From assembly GCA_963822905.1 (NCBI GenBank), contig CAWGJF010000002.1, positions 774,222 through 838,221 of the forward strand: a stretch of DNA of 64,000 nt, in the 5' to 3' direction. The notes below the pieces were generated by a model. The model saw nothing but the letters and a program-made list of their open reading frames with translations. It was not told where the DNA came from and did no database searches. Positions 18,718-27,750 of the stretch are shown one piece after another (position 1 is the stretch's first letter; each line of letters starts with the position of its first letter). The position numbers and the translations under genes are program-made. The DNA is from CAWGJF01 sp963822905 (GTDB taxonomy: Bacteria; Bacteroidota; Ignavibacteria; Ignavibacteriales; Ignavibacteriaceae).

Positions 18718-19958
18718 AAAAAATAATTTTTAACCCCGCTTGCATTATTACTGTAAATACAAATGGTAAAAACCTAAAAACCGGTAAAGAACAAGGAAAC
18801 GTTTCTCCCCTATTTGATCACTCAATAGTTATAGAAAACGGAACTATTAAAGATTTTATCCCAAATTCTTCATTTGTTCATAAGTCTGATTTTGAAATAA
18901 TAGATGTTCCTGGAAAAACTATTCTTCCTGGTTTGGTGGAATGCCATACACATACTGCTTTTGCGGGTTCAAGAGCAAATGAGTTTAAAGAGAAAATATC
19001 TGGAGTTGGTTATGAAGAAATTGCGAAAAGAGGTGGCGGGATTAATTCTACAGTTCAGGCAGTCAGGAATTCATCTTTTGAAGAACTTGTAAATTTGATT
19101 AAACCACGCATAGATAATTTTATTTCACAAGGAATTACCACCCTCGAAATAAAAAGTGGTTATGGATTGAATTTTGAAAATGAAATTAAATTATTACAAG
19201 TAATAAGTTTCTTAAATGAAATTTATCCTATTGATATTATTCCTACCTTTTTAGGTGCTCATACATTTCCAAACGAATTTAAAAATGATCGGAAGACATA
19301 TCTTAATTTAATTACTGAAAAAATGCTCCCTTACATTTCTGAACAAAGGTTAGCATTATTTTGTGATGGATTTTGTGAAAATACTGCATTCACTGCTGAA
19401 GAAATTGATTTAGTTTTCACCAGTGCATCAAATCTTGGTTTGAAACTAAAACTGCACACCGAACAATTTAACAATATTGGCGGATTGGATGTTGCTTTAA
19501 AACACAAGGCAACTTCAGTAGATCATCTTGAGGTTTTAAAGAAAGAGGATATAAGTAAATTAAAAAACTCAGATACAACTGCTGTACTTTTGCCCGGAGT
19601 TTCATTTTTTCTTAACTACGATTATGCTCCTGCAAGAGGACTAATTGAGAATAATATTCCGGTTGCTATTGCAACTGATTATAACCCGGGGTCTTCACAT
19701 ATTTCTTCACTCTTTTTAATAATGAGTCTTGCTGCTTTAAAAATGCAGATGACAATTGAAGAAATAATTTCTGCGGGGACAATAAACGCTGCAAAAGCAT
19801 TAGGTATAGAAAAAGAAATTGGAAGTATTGAGATTGGGAAAAAAGCTGATTTTGCTGTATTCAATACATCTGATTATGCCGACATCATCTATTCAATCGG
19901 AAATAATCTAAATGGTATGACAATTAAAAAAGGAAATATTGTTTACAAGTGTTCCTGA
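18714..19958 (+). CDS. hutI: Imidazolonepropionase
   Basis: The protein has 414 residues of the amidohydrolase fold. The metal site is ECHTHTAF near residue 76, then KRGGGINSTV, the catalytic-type LHTEQF near 245 and ATDYNPGSS near 320. It opens the imidazolone ring in histidine degradation to formiminoglutamate. GTG start at 18714, overlapping the SPOR gene stop. No other hut gene is in the window. Confidence 0.93.
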   Translation: MKKIIFNPACIITVNTNGKNLKTGKEQGNVSPLFDHSIVIENGTIKDFIPNSSFVHKSDFEIIDVPGKTILPGLVECHTHTAFAGSRANEFKEKISGVGYEEIAKRGGGINSTVQAVRNSSFEELVNLIKPRIDNFISQGITTLEIKSGYGLNFENEIKLLQVISFLNEIYPIDIIPTFLGAHTFPNEFKNDRKTYLNLITEKMLPYISEQRLALFCDGFCENTAFTAEEIDLVFTSASNLGLKLKLHTEQFNNIGGLDVALKHKATSVDHLEVLKKEDISKLKNSDTTAVLLPGVSFFLNYDYAPARGLIENNIPVAIATDYNPGSSHISSLFLIMSLAALKMQMTIEEIISAGTINAAKALGIEKEIGSIEIGKKADFAVFNTSDYADIIYSIGNNLNGMTIKKGNIVYKCS

Positions 19959-19964
19959 TTTTTT

Positions 19965-21641
19965 TTATTCTGTCTTAAAAACTATATCAGTTACTTCCCA
20001 TCGTGGTCTTAAATTTAACGAGTCGGAATAAAAGTAAAACTGTTCCGAATATTTAATTGGTTGTGGCCACCCATAATCATACTTGCTGTTATTGTTTTCA
20101 TCATAATAAAGCCACAGCCTGTAAACTCCGGGCAGAATACTTTTGAACACAAATTCTTCGTTATTCATTTTGAGTTGATAAACTCTCTTTTCCTTCTCAT
20201 CATTTTGAAGTACAAGTATCGTATTTTTAGCTGAATTGTAATTTAATAATTTACCACTTACACCGGTTAAATCCAGATTGCTTGTCGTCTTAAAATTCAG
20301 GATAAAGACAGAATCGAGACTATTTCCGGATAGGTCTTTAAAATAATTCTGATTTATTTCTATTCTAAAATTCTTGTCCTGTTTTAGATCACCTTTTGGA
20401 ATTATCAGCAAAGTAGCATCATCTTCCGTTTGGGAATCAAAAAATACCCGGTTTCCAAGTGTATCTGTAAATTCAATTCCTTTTTCTGTTCCTGTGATAT
20501 TAAAATAATCGTTAAAATAAATTTTAATCTGAGCATTCCTAAATCCGATTTCTCCATTATTTGCTGGAAGAGTTTTAAATATCTCTGGTGAAGTAGTATC
20601 AATTCGATCACTCGCTGTAACTGGAACAAAATCAGGAGATTCTACATTCCCCGCTATATCTATTAATTTATTTGCTTTAAGGAATATTTCATCTTCAATC
20701 GGAATTTCATTATCAACAATCAAAACATATTCTTCTGGTTTCGTGTTCCCCATAAAAGAATATTTAATTTGATATGTTGAATTTGTAGTTGAGTCTAACA
20801 ATTCATAATTATTAGCCATTGTTGAAACTGAATCTAATATTTCAGAGAAGGTTACAAGGATGTGATTTCTATCAGTCATCAAACCTTTAAACAAACGTGG
20901 AGCAACCGTATCGGTTTTACTGATTTTAAAATTCAGATTTGTAAAAATTGTATCAGGATCAATTAAAGAAATATCCTGGCTAGGCATACCTATTTCATCA
21001 TTATCAAAATCATAAAGTAAATCTTTGTATTTATCCCTGACTGCAAAAACTCTGTAAGCAGAAGAAGCCAATCCCTGAAGTTTGAAAGTTCCGTCTTTCC
21101 CGGTTTGAGTAATATAATCTGGCTTATGATTTAGAAGAGAATCATTTTCATTTATAAGTTTATATGCAAAGATAAAAATACCATCTTTCGCTTTGTCAAA
21201 AACACTTCCAGAAATAATTTTTTTATCAATTTTCTCTCCCGTTGAAAATGCAAATGAATAAGCCGATGCCATACGGTTATTATTATTTAAATCCACAACA
21301 TCAGTTCCAATCGTTATTGTATAAGTAACATCTTTTTTTAATCCTTCAGGAAATGTTACTCTCACAGATTTCCCGCTCCAGCTAAAATCTAATGCTTCTT
21401 CAACAACCGGCGAAATAAAAACTGCATCGTGAACAGATCTTTTATCAACATATTCTGAAAATTCTAATTCAAAATAATCTTCATCAAAGTTCACGGAATT
21501 TGGTTCGGGATAGGTTGAAATAATTTCTGGCGGAATTTTATCAACTTCCCCACCGGATGGCGGCAGTTGATTTGCGCAATCCTGAATTATTAAAAGTGCT
21601 AACTGAATTAGAAATGTTATTTTGAAGATTTTCTTGATCGT
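19965..21641 (-). CDS. Ig-like (Big_5) domain lipoprotein, start codon unusual
   Basis: Codons are open well upstream of the first standard start (GTG 21494). The upstream part encodes a lipoprotein signal, IKKIFKITFLIQLALLIIQDC, then a PPSGG linker, so the real protein is about 558 residues. The best-placed start is ACG at 21641, six bases after AGGAG; a base error for ATG is possible. Mature domains: an N-terminal Big_5 Ig-like domain (PPEIISTYPEPNSV...F-L-FSEYVD), a second copy around residues 230-300, and a third near 330-420 (KTLPANNGEIGF), plus a C-terminal YRLWLYYDENNN segment. Probably a cell-surface lipoprotein. It overlaps mltG by 25 bp. Confidence 0.7.
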   Translation of the reverse strand, partial: TIKKIFKITFLIQLALLIIQDCANQLPPSGGEVDKIPPEIISTYPEPNSVNFDEDYFELEFSEYVDKRSVHDAVFISPVVEEALDFSWSGKSVRVTFPEGLKKDVTYTITIGTDVVDLNNNNRMASAYSFAFSTGEKIDKKIISGSVFDKAKDGIFIFAYKLINENDSLLNHKPDYITQTGKDGTFKLQGLASSAYRVFAVRDKYKDLLYDFDNDEIGMPSQDISLIDPDTIFTNLNFKISKTDTVAPRLFKGLMTDRNHILVTFSEILDSVSTMANNYELLDSTTNSTYQIKYSFMGNTKPEEYVLIVDNEIPIEDEIFLKANKLIDIAGNVESPDFVPVTASDRIDTTSPEIFKTLPANNGEIGFRNAQIKIYFNDYFNITGTEKGIEFTDTLGNRVFFDSQTEDDATLLIIPKGDLKQDKNFRIEINQNYFKDLSGNSLDSVFILNFKTTSNLDLTGVSGKLLNYNSAKNTILVLQNDEKEKRVYQLKMNNEEFVFKSILPGVYRLWLYYDENNNSKYDYGWPQPIKYSEQFYFYSDSLNLRPRWEVTDIVFKTE

Positions 21642-22654
21642 ACCATTCTCCTGTATTCTCTTACTTTATTGTTATGTTCACGAAGACTTTTGCTGAAATT
21701 GTGACCACCTTTTCCATCAGCGACAAAATAAAGATAATTCGTATCTGCCGGATACAGCACTGCAAATATAGCACTTGCTCCCGGATTATTTATCGGTCCG
21801 GGAGGCAAACCGGCATATTTGTATGTGTTATAAGGTGATTCAATTTCAAGATCTTTGTAGAGAAGCCTTCTCCAACCTTCAGGTAAAAGATATTGAATAG
21901 TTGGATCAGCTTGCAATTTCATCCCCAATCTCAATCTATTCAGATAAACCGAGGCGATTGTGGGCATTTCCTCAACCTTATCTGTCTCTCCTTTTACAAT
22001 TGATGCAAGAGTTAAAACCTTGTGAATTGAAAAACCAATATCTTTTGCTCTTTCTTTTAAGCTATCGACAAAAAATTCTTTAAAAGAATCATAAAACATT
22101 TTAATAGCTTCTTCAGGCGAACTTCTTTCATAAATCTGGTATTCCTTTGGAAATAAATAACCCTGCATTGAAGTTTGATTCAATCCTAATAATGAAATGA
22201 ATTCTTTATTATTTGCAAGTTCTACGAATTTTGTTGAGTCAATAAAAACCCTGTCTTCCAGTTTCGATCCAAGCCATTTTATTGTTTGTCCATCTCTGAT
22301 AGTTACACTTCTCGTAAAATCACATTTACCTGAAATAAACATATCAAGCAGATCAAGATAGCTCAACCCGTTAGGAATATGATAACGAGCTGCACGAACT
22401 TTTTTTTCGGCACCATAAATAAATGCCGCAATTCTTAAATTATTTTCGCTGGGAATTATGCCAAGGTTGTACAATTTTATTGAAACGGAAGTAAAAGGTT
22501 CACCTTTTTTAATTTCAAATTCGATTGGCTCTTTTAAAGTATAATAATTAGGTGTGAAAAAGGTAAAGTAGAAAAGAGTAAGCAGTCCTATAAAGACAGA
22601 AAGGACAACAATAAATTCCCAGCTCTTAAATAAATTTCTTAGATTTAATTGCAT
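21617..22654 (-). CDS. mltG: Endolytic murein transglycosylase MltG (YceG)
   Basis: The protein has 345 residues with one N-terminal membrane helix (about 13-32), a LysM-like region, then the YceG core: TLASIVKGETDKVEEMPTIASVYLNRL near residue 215, LQADPTIQY, YNTYKYAGLPPGPINNPG near 275 and FVADGKGGHNFSKSL-EHN. MltG cleaves nascent glycan strands and ends their growth. The usual IVEKET motif reads IVKGET here, keeping the second Glu. It lies 18 bp after tsaD. Confidence 0.93.
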   Translation of the reverse strand: MQLNLRNLFKSWEFIVVLSVFIGLLTLFYFTFFTPNYYTLKEPIEFEIKKGEPFTSVSIKLYNLGIIPSENNLRIAAFIYGAEKKVRAARYHIPNGLSYLDLLDMFISGKCDFTRSVTIRDGQTIKWLGSKLEDRVFIDSTKFVELANNKEFISLLGLNQTSMQGYLFPKEYQIYERSSPEEAIKMFYDSFKEFFVDSLKERAKDIGFSIHKVLTLASIVKGETDKVEEMPTIASVYLNRLRLGMKLQADPTIQYLLPEGWRRLLYKDLEIESPYNTYKYAGLPPGPINNPGASAIFAVLYPADTNYLYFVADGKGGHNFSKSLREHNNKVREYRRMVRSRKSSK

Positions 22655-22672
22655 TGATCAATAACTTAGAAA

Positions 22673-23701
22673 TCAGGGTTTACTTTTATGAAACCTATAT
22701 TCAGAATTTTGCAATGAAGGAAAAGGTTTTGCATTTAGATTATCTCTTCTTCCTGATTCAAATAATATTTTACCTCTAAAAGCAATCATTGCTGCATTAT
22801 CCCCGCAAAACTGCATATCAGGAATTACAATTTTCTTTTGATATCTTTTCGCAAGTTTTTTCATTCTTTCTCTTAATAAACCATTAGCTGCAACACCACC
22901 AACAACACAAACCGTTTCTACATTGATATTTTTTAATGCTTTCTCTGTATTCTTCGTTAGTGCAGAAACAACTGCATTCTGAAACGAAGCAGCTATGTCA
23001 GGTAAATCAAGTTCAGGTATTTTCCCGTCACTAAAATATTTTTGAAGATATCTAAGCACGGCAGTTTTTAGACCGCTGAATGAAAAATCATATGGTTCTT
23101 TAAGATCTGCAATGGGAAAAGAAATCTTATGAAAGTTCCCTTCCAAAGCAGCTCTTTGAATTTGCGGACCGCCGGGATAACCTAGCCCGAGCATTTTTGA
23201 TACTTTATCAAATGCTTCACCTGCAGCATCATCCAGAGTATTCCCGAGTAAATTAATTTCTGTAAAACTTTTTACATGTAACAGCAATGTATGACCGCCG
23301 GAAACAACCAGGGCAAGAAACGGAAATTCAGGCTTTTCATTCATCAAGAACCCTGAAAAAATGTGTCCCTCTATATGATTAACGGCAATAAAGGGTTTAT
23401 TTAGTGATAAAGCAAGTCCTTTGGCAAAAGTAAAGCCGACAAGCAAAGCACCAATTAATCCTGGACCTGCAGTTGCAGCAAAAAGATCAATATCTTCAAT
23501 TTTTATATGCGCTTTTTTTAAAGCATCATCGAGAAGTGGTTTAACAATTTGTAAGTGGGCACGGCTTGAAAGTTCGGGGACAACACCGCCATACTTTGAA
23601 TGAAAATCCTGGGAGGAAATCAAGTTGGCTTTTAGTTTATCTCCAGACATAATTGCAACTGAAGTTTCATCACACGAGCTTTCGATTCCAACAACAATCA
23701 T
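22673..23701 (-). CDS. tsaD: tRNA threonylcarbamoyladenosine transferase TsaD
   Basis: The protein has 342 residues, full length. It has GIESSCDETSVAI at the N-terminus, the metal motif HIEGH near residue 111, VSGGHTLL near 133, and AGEAFDKVSKMLGLGYPGGP near 160. It transfers threonylcarbamoyl to A37 of ANN-decoding tRNAs and is essential in most bacteria. Its start ATG overlaps the proline dehydrogenase stop by 4 bp. Confidence 0.96.
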   Translation of the reverse strand: MIVVGIESSCDETSVAIMSGDKLKANLISSQDFHSKYGGVVPELSSRAHLQIVKPLLDDALKKAHIKIEDIDLFAATAGPGLIGALLVGFTFAKGLALSLNKPFIAVNHIEGHIFSGFLMNEKPEFPFLALVVSGGHTLLLHVKSFTEINLLGNTLDDAAGEAFDKVSKMLGLGYPGGPQIQRAALEGNFHKISFPIADLKEPYDFSFSGLKTAVLRYLQKYFSDGKIPELDLPDIAASFQNAVVSALTKNTEKALKNINVETVCVVGGVAANGLLRERMKKLAKRYQKKIVIPDMQFCGDNAAMIAFRGKILFESGRRDNLNAKPFPSLQNSEYRFHKSKP

Positions 23702-24601
23702 CTTCTAAATGTAAAAAATTCTTTAACAATGTGTCCTGCCATATTAGGATTTTCTTTTAATCGCCTGATAGAATATTTGTACCAGTCTTTTCCAAAAGGG
23801 ACATAAATTCTGATTTTATAACCATCAGAATTAATTTTTATCACGAAGATCTTCACGCACACCAAGCAGCATTTGAAATTCAAATTTATTCTTTGGAATA
23901 TTTAATTCACTTATTAATTTATAAGCTGAATCAATTAACGGTTTATCATGAGTTGCAATTCCAACATAGTTTCCGTTTTTCAACATTGCTTCTAATGTTT
24001 TGGTATAATTTTCACGAATTGCATTTTTTTCTTTGTATGCAATTGTCGCCGGTTCAACGTAAATTCCTTTACAGAGTCTGTAGTTTGTTCCAATTTTGTT
24101 TAATACAATGGCATCATTGTAAGTTCTTTTCAAATACGCCTGTAAAACAATACCAACGTTATCAAATTCTTCATAAATCTTTTTGTAAAGATTGATAGTT
24201 GTATCTGTGTATGGAGAATCTTCCATATCAATTCTTACAAAATTATCTAATTCTTTTGCACTTTTAGCAAGTTCTTTTACCAATTCGTAAGCAAATTCGG
24301 GATCAATTGCCAAACCTAATTGAGTCGGTTTGATAGAAAGATTTGCATCGAGCTTTTCTTTATTTATTATTTCCAGAACCTGCATGGCTCTTTCTTTTGC
24401 TTTGGTAGCTTCTTCTTTGGTGCTTATAGATTCTCCAAGCACATCCATAGTTGCAACTATTCCTTTGGAATTCAATTCTTTAACCAGATCAACTGCTGAT
24501 GCGAGTGATTCCCCCGCAATATATTTCCTGGAAAAAATCCAGACCATTTTTACAGGCATCATTTCAACCATTTTAACCAGAATACTATGAAAGAGTGCCA
24601 C
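23698..24601 (-). CDS. Proline dehydrogenase, one frameshift near 23,845
   Basis: Two frames together give a proline dehydrogenase (PutA barrel) of about 300 residues. The larger frame (start 24601) holds FSRKYIAG, the DVLGES and LSIKPTQLG strands, RIDMEDSPYTD, LQAYLKRT, RLCKGIYVEP and GIATHD. The smaller frame supplies the C-terminal YVPFGKDWYKYSIRRLKENP, the conserved flavin/substrate segment. They join at an AAAAA run near 23845; one extra A breaks the frame. The enzyme oxidises proline to pyrroline-5-carboxylate and feeds electrons to quinone. The frameshift is probably a sequencing error. Confidence 0.88.
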
Positions 24602-24651
24602 GCAATTCTCCTAAAATATTTATCTGCAAATTTAATTAAATATTATTTTAG

Positions 24652-25275
24652 TTAATTATCCCGTTTACCAATTATTGAGTTTAACGAAAATAAAAGTAGT
24701 TTAGCTTTTTTAGCTAAATCTTTTTTTGAACCATTATTATAAAATGTAAAATCAGATTGATTTATTTTTTTCTCATCCGACAACTGGTTTTCATTTCGTT
24801 TACTGAATTGCATTTTACTTATTCTTTTACTTTTTGCAATTCTTTCCCGTCTTAATTCATAATCCGCAATGATTAAAACAACATAATCGAACATTTTCTT
24901 CAACTTAGCTTCAAATAATAAAGCAGTCTCACAAAATACAATATCATTTTTTTGATGAAGTTCCTGAACTTTCTGATCATTTTTTTTTATCACAAGAGGA
25001 TGTAAGAATTGAATTTAAAGATTGAAGCTTATTCTTATCTGAAAAAACTTTTTCAGCCATATAAGCAGAATTGATTTTATCTCCATCAAAAGATTTTTCA
25101 CCAAATTCTGATATTACTTTTTTTCGAACGATTGGATTATTGAATCCAGAATTGTTTTTGAAACTTCATCCGCATTTAAAACGGGATAACCAGAATCAAT
25201 CAGGTAGGACGAAAAGGTTGATTTACCGGAACCAATATTTCCGGTAATTGCAACCTTAATCTTTTTAATTTTCAT
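24652..25275 (-). CDS. coaE: Dephospho-CoA kinase, two frameshifts
   Basis: Three consecutive frames read as one CoaE. From ATG 25275: MKIKKIKVAITGNIGSGKST (P-loop) and PVLNADEVSKTIL. The middle frame gives NPIVRKKVISEFGE and AEKVFSDKNKLQSLNSIL. The third gives KNDIVFCETALLFEA and RRERIAKSKR (lid). Breaks lie near 25135 and 25015. CoaE makes coenzyme A from dephospho-CoA and is essential, so two disabling frameshifts in the only visible copy point to sequencing error. It lies downstream of rny. Confidence 0.82.
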
Positions 25276-25307
25276 AACTGTATTTAGTTGAGGCAACTCC
25301 GCTAATT

Positions 25308-26870
25308 TTATTTAGCGTAGCTAATTTTTCTTACTTCTCTAATCACTGTAACTTTGATCTGACCCGGATATTCCATCTCTGCTTCAATTTTGGCTGAGAT
25401 TTCACGGGCAAGTTTATCAGCTAATAAGTCATCAATTTTATCGTGTTCAACAACAACTCTCACTTCTCTTCCAGCCTGGATAGCATAGGTCTTTGCCACA
25501 CCTTCAAAAGATTTCGCCAGAGTCTCAAGATTCTCCAGTCGTTTGACATAACTTTCAAGTGGTTCTCTTCTTGCACCCGGTCTTGCTCCGCTAATTGCAT
25601 CCGCAGCCTGAACCAACGCCGCAATCGGGTGTTCCATTTCTATATCTTCGTGATGAGATCCAACCGCATTTACAACAATTGCATGTTCGTTATATTTTTT
25701 CGTCATATCATAGCCAAGCAAAGCATGCGGTCCCTCAACACTTTTATCAACAGTTTTTCCAATATCATGAAGCAATCCTGCACGTTTAGCAAGACTGATT
25801 TCTAATCCAAGTTCTGCAGCCATTATCCCTGTTAGATAACCAACTTCAATACTGTGTTGCAATAAATTCTGACCAAAACTCGATCTGTATTTCATCTTTC
25901 CAATATGCTTTATCAATTCATTATGCATATTATGAAGTCCAAGATGCATAACAGCATTCTCACCTTCTTTTATTAATTCTTCCTCAAGTTCCTGGCGAAC
26001 TTTTTCAACTACTTCTTCAATTCTTGCAGGATGTATTCTTCCATCTGCAATTAACCTCTCGAGTGAAACTCTTGCAATTTCTCGTCTGAATTGATCGAAT
26101 GAAGAAAGGATAACAGCTTCCGGAGTATCATCCACAATTACATCAACACCGGTTGCAGATTCAAAGGCACGAATATTTCTTCCTTCTTTTCCAATGATTC
26201 TGCCCTTCATTTCATCACTTTGAATTTGAACGACAGACACAGTGGTTTCAATGGAATAATCTGCAGCTGATCTTTGTATAGATTGAACGATAATTTTCTG
26301 TGCTTCTTTTTTAGCTTCAGCTTTTGCTTTGTCGGTTAGTTCTTTAATCAATTGTGCAGAATCAATCTTTGCCTGGTTAACCATATTATCGATGAGCATT
26401 TTTTTTGCGTCTTCAGAAGTTAAACCGGAGATTGCTTCGAGACGTGCGTTTTGTTCCTGTTCGAGTTTATCTATATCCTCTTTACGTTGAAGAATTGAGG
26501 TTTGCAATTCCTGAAGATCTTTTTCTAATTTCTTATTTTCTCTTTCTTTCTGAAGAATGAGTTCGAACTTTTTCTCACTGTTTTCTTCTCTTAAAGAAAG
26601 TTGCTTTTCAATATTGGCCTGTTTTTGCTTTCTCGCTTGGACTTCTTTATCAAATTCAAGTTTCTTTTTATACCATTCATCTTTTACTTCAAGTAATTTT
26701 TCCCGTTTGATATTTTTTGATTCTTTGTCTGCATCGGCTACGATTTTCTTTGCTTCTAATTCAGCAGAAGCAAGACTTTTTTTACCAATTCTCGAATTAA
26801 GCATCCAACCCAGGTAGAAAAAAACAACAATAAGAACCACCACCATTGGTATTAACAATAATACATCCAT
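25308..26870 (-). CDS. rny: Ribonuclease Y
   Basis: The protein has 520 residues. It has an N-terminal membrane helix (about 3-22), a long charged coiled coil to about 190, a KH domain (MKGRIIGKEGRNIRAFESATGVD, about 220-245), and an HD phosphohydrolase domain with GLLHDIGKTVD near 367 and GSHHEDIE near 403. It starts mRNA decay at the membrane. It follows the probable 6S RNA. Confidence 0.96.
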   Translation of the reverse strand: MDVLLLIPMVVVLIVVFFYLGWMLNSRIGKKSLASAELEAKKIVADADKESKNIKREKLLEVKDEWYKKKLEFDKEVQARKQKQANIEKQLSLREENSEKKFELILQKERENKKLEKDLQELQTSILQRKEDIDKLEQEQNARLEAISGLTSEDAKKMLIDNMVNQAKIDSAQLIKELTDKAKAEAKKEAQKIIVQSIQRSAADYSIETTVSVVQIQSDEMKGRIIGKEGRNIRAFESATGVDVIVDDTPEAVILSSFDQFRREIARVSLERLIADGRIHPARIEEVVEKVRQELEEELIKEGENAVMHLGLHNMHNELIKHIGKMKYRSSFGQNLLQHSIEVGYLTGIMAAELGLEISLAKRAGLLHDIGKTVDKSVEGPHALLGYDMTKKYNEHAIVVNAVGSHHEDIEMEHPIAALVQAADAISGARPGARREPLESYVKRLENLETLAKSFEGVAKTYAIQAGREVRVVVEHDKIDDLLADKLAREISAKIEAEMEYPGQIKVTVIREVRKISYAK

Positions 26871-26900
26871 TTTTGCCTCCGGTACTGTTTAATCAATAGT

Positions 26901-27106
26901 ACCGCTCCATTCCGATCCTAGTGACCAATAGGAAAAACCCTATTCTATCACAGTGGGAATACTCCCGAACGCTTTTTACTTCCACTGTTGCATAAGCAAA
27001 TCTCCGGACAAAGTCCAAAGTTGAGGCCTGTAATACACGCCGAAGTAATACTCCCTATTGCTATGGTGTTAGTTTTCCATATTAATATAAGGAGCGGCGG
27101 AGCGGT
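26901..27106 (-). ncRNA. ssrS: Probable 6S RNA (SsrS)
   Basis: A 235-bp non-coding gap separates zapA from rny. Its two ends are complementary (ACCGCTCC at 26901-26908 with GGAGCGGT at 27099-27106), so a ~206-nt transcript would close into a long rod. Internal pairings include CAGTGG/CCACTG (26951-26956/26982-26987) and a hairpin around 26926-26945. Length, closed-rod shape and position right after zapA match 6S RNA, which sits beside zapA in many bacteria and inhibits sigma70 RNA polymerase. The minus strand is inferred from gene order. No covariance search was run. Confidence 0.65.
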
Positions 27107-27110
27107 AAAT

Positions 27111-27407
27111 TTAAGATGGGTCAGACAATTCTGGTTCGCTCAAAAGAAGTTTTAATTTTTTCACCTTATCGGAAGCCTGGATTAAAAATTCCCTGTTTTT
27201 ATTCTTTTCAATGAACAAGTCGTAAGCAATGTTTAAACACGCAATAATCGCAATCGTCTGCGAAGCCTGGTCAGGCAGCTCTTCTTTTGTCTCTTCCATT
27301 ACTTTATTAACGTAGATAGCAAGCTCTTTTGCTATCTCTTCATTTTCAACTAAGAGGGAATACTCTTTATCAAATATTTTGATTTTAAGCTTCTTTTTAT
27401 CTGTCAT
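27111..27407 (-). CDS. zapA: Cell division protein ZapA
   Basis: The protein has 98 residues: KKLKIKIFDKEYSLLVENEE (the ZapA N-terminal strand pattern), then a helix ELAIYVNKVMEET and a C-terminal coiled coil with IIACLNIAYDLF. ZapA cross-links FtsZ protofilaments at the division ring. It follows a coiled-coil partner gene and precedes the 6S candidate, a common genomic neighbourhood. Confidence 0.88.
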   Translation of the reverse strand: MTDKKKLKIKIFDKEYSLLVENEEIAKELAIYVNKVMEETKEELPDQASQTIAIIACLNIAYDLFIEKNKNREFLIQASDKVKKLKLLLSEPELSDPS

Positions 27408-27438
27408 TTATGTCTAATCCACCAAACAAACAAATTAA

Positions 27439-27747
27439 TTAAGAACTAACATAATTATCTAATTTAGAAATTAAACCTTTTATTTTAACTTTCAAAGATT
27501 CTCTCTCCTCCTGTGTTAAAGATTTGAATAACGAATTCTCCACTTCCCCTTTTAACAATTCAAGCTCACCTTCCAAACCTGCAATTTTTTGCTGTAATCC
27601 TTTTTTATGCTGATTTGCTTCTTCCAATGATATTTCTAGTTCACTGTTTCTCTCTTCTGTATCACTGCATTTATTTTTGAGAATTTCAACACGCGATTGA
27701 ATCGCACCCAATTCCCCAATTAAATTTTCGTATTTTGCCAAGTCCAC
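27439..27747 (-). CDS. Coiled-coil protein, possibly ZapB-like
   Basis: The protein has 102 residues, almost entirely heptad-like coiled coil (residues 5-75), ending in a short helix LKVKIKGLISKLDNYV. It lies between pheT (3 bp gap) and zapA (31 bp). Small coiled-coil proteins at this position are often division-ring accessories, but I see no diagnostic motif. Real gene on context; function inferred. Confidence 0.65.
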   Translation of the reverse strand: MDLAKYENLIGELGAIQSRVEILKNKCSDTEERNSELEISLEEANQHKKGLQQKIAGLEGELELLKGEVENSLFKSLTQEERESLKVKIKGLISKLDNYVSS

Positions 27748-27750
27748 TAC

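Noticed and set aside
25297..25325. Short hairpin (CGCTAA/TTAGCG) at the rny stop
   Set aside because: The stem is only 6 bp, AT-rich and without a T run, too weak to call a terminator.
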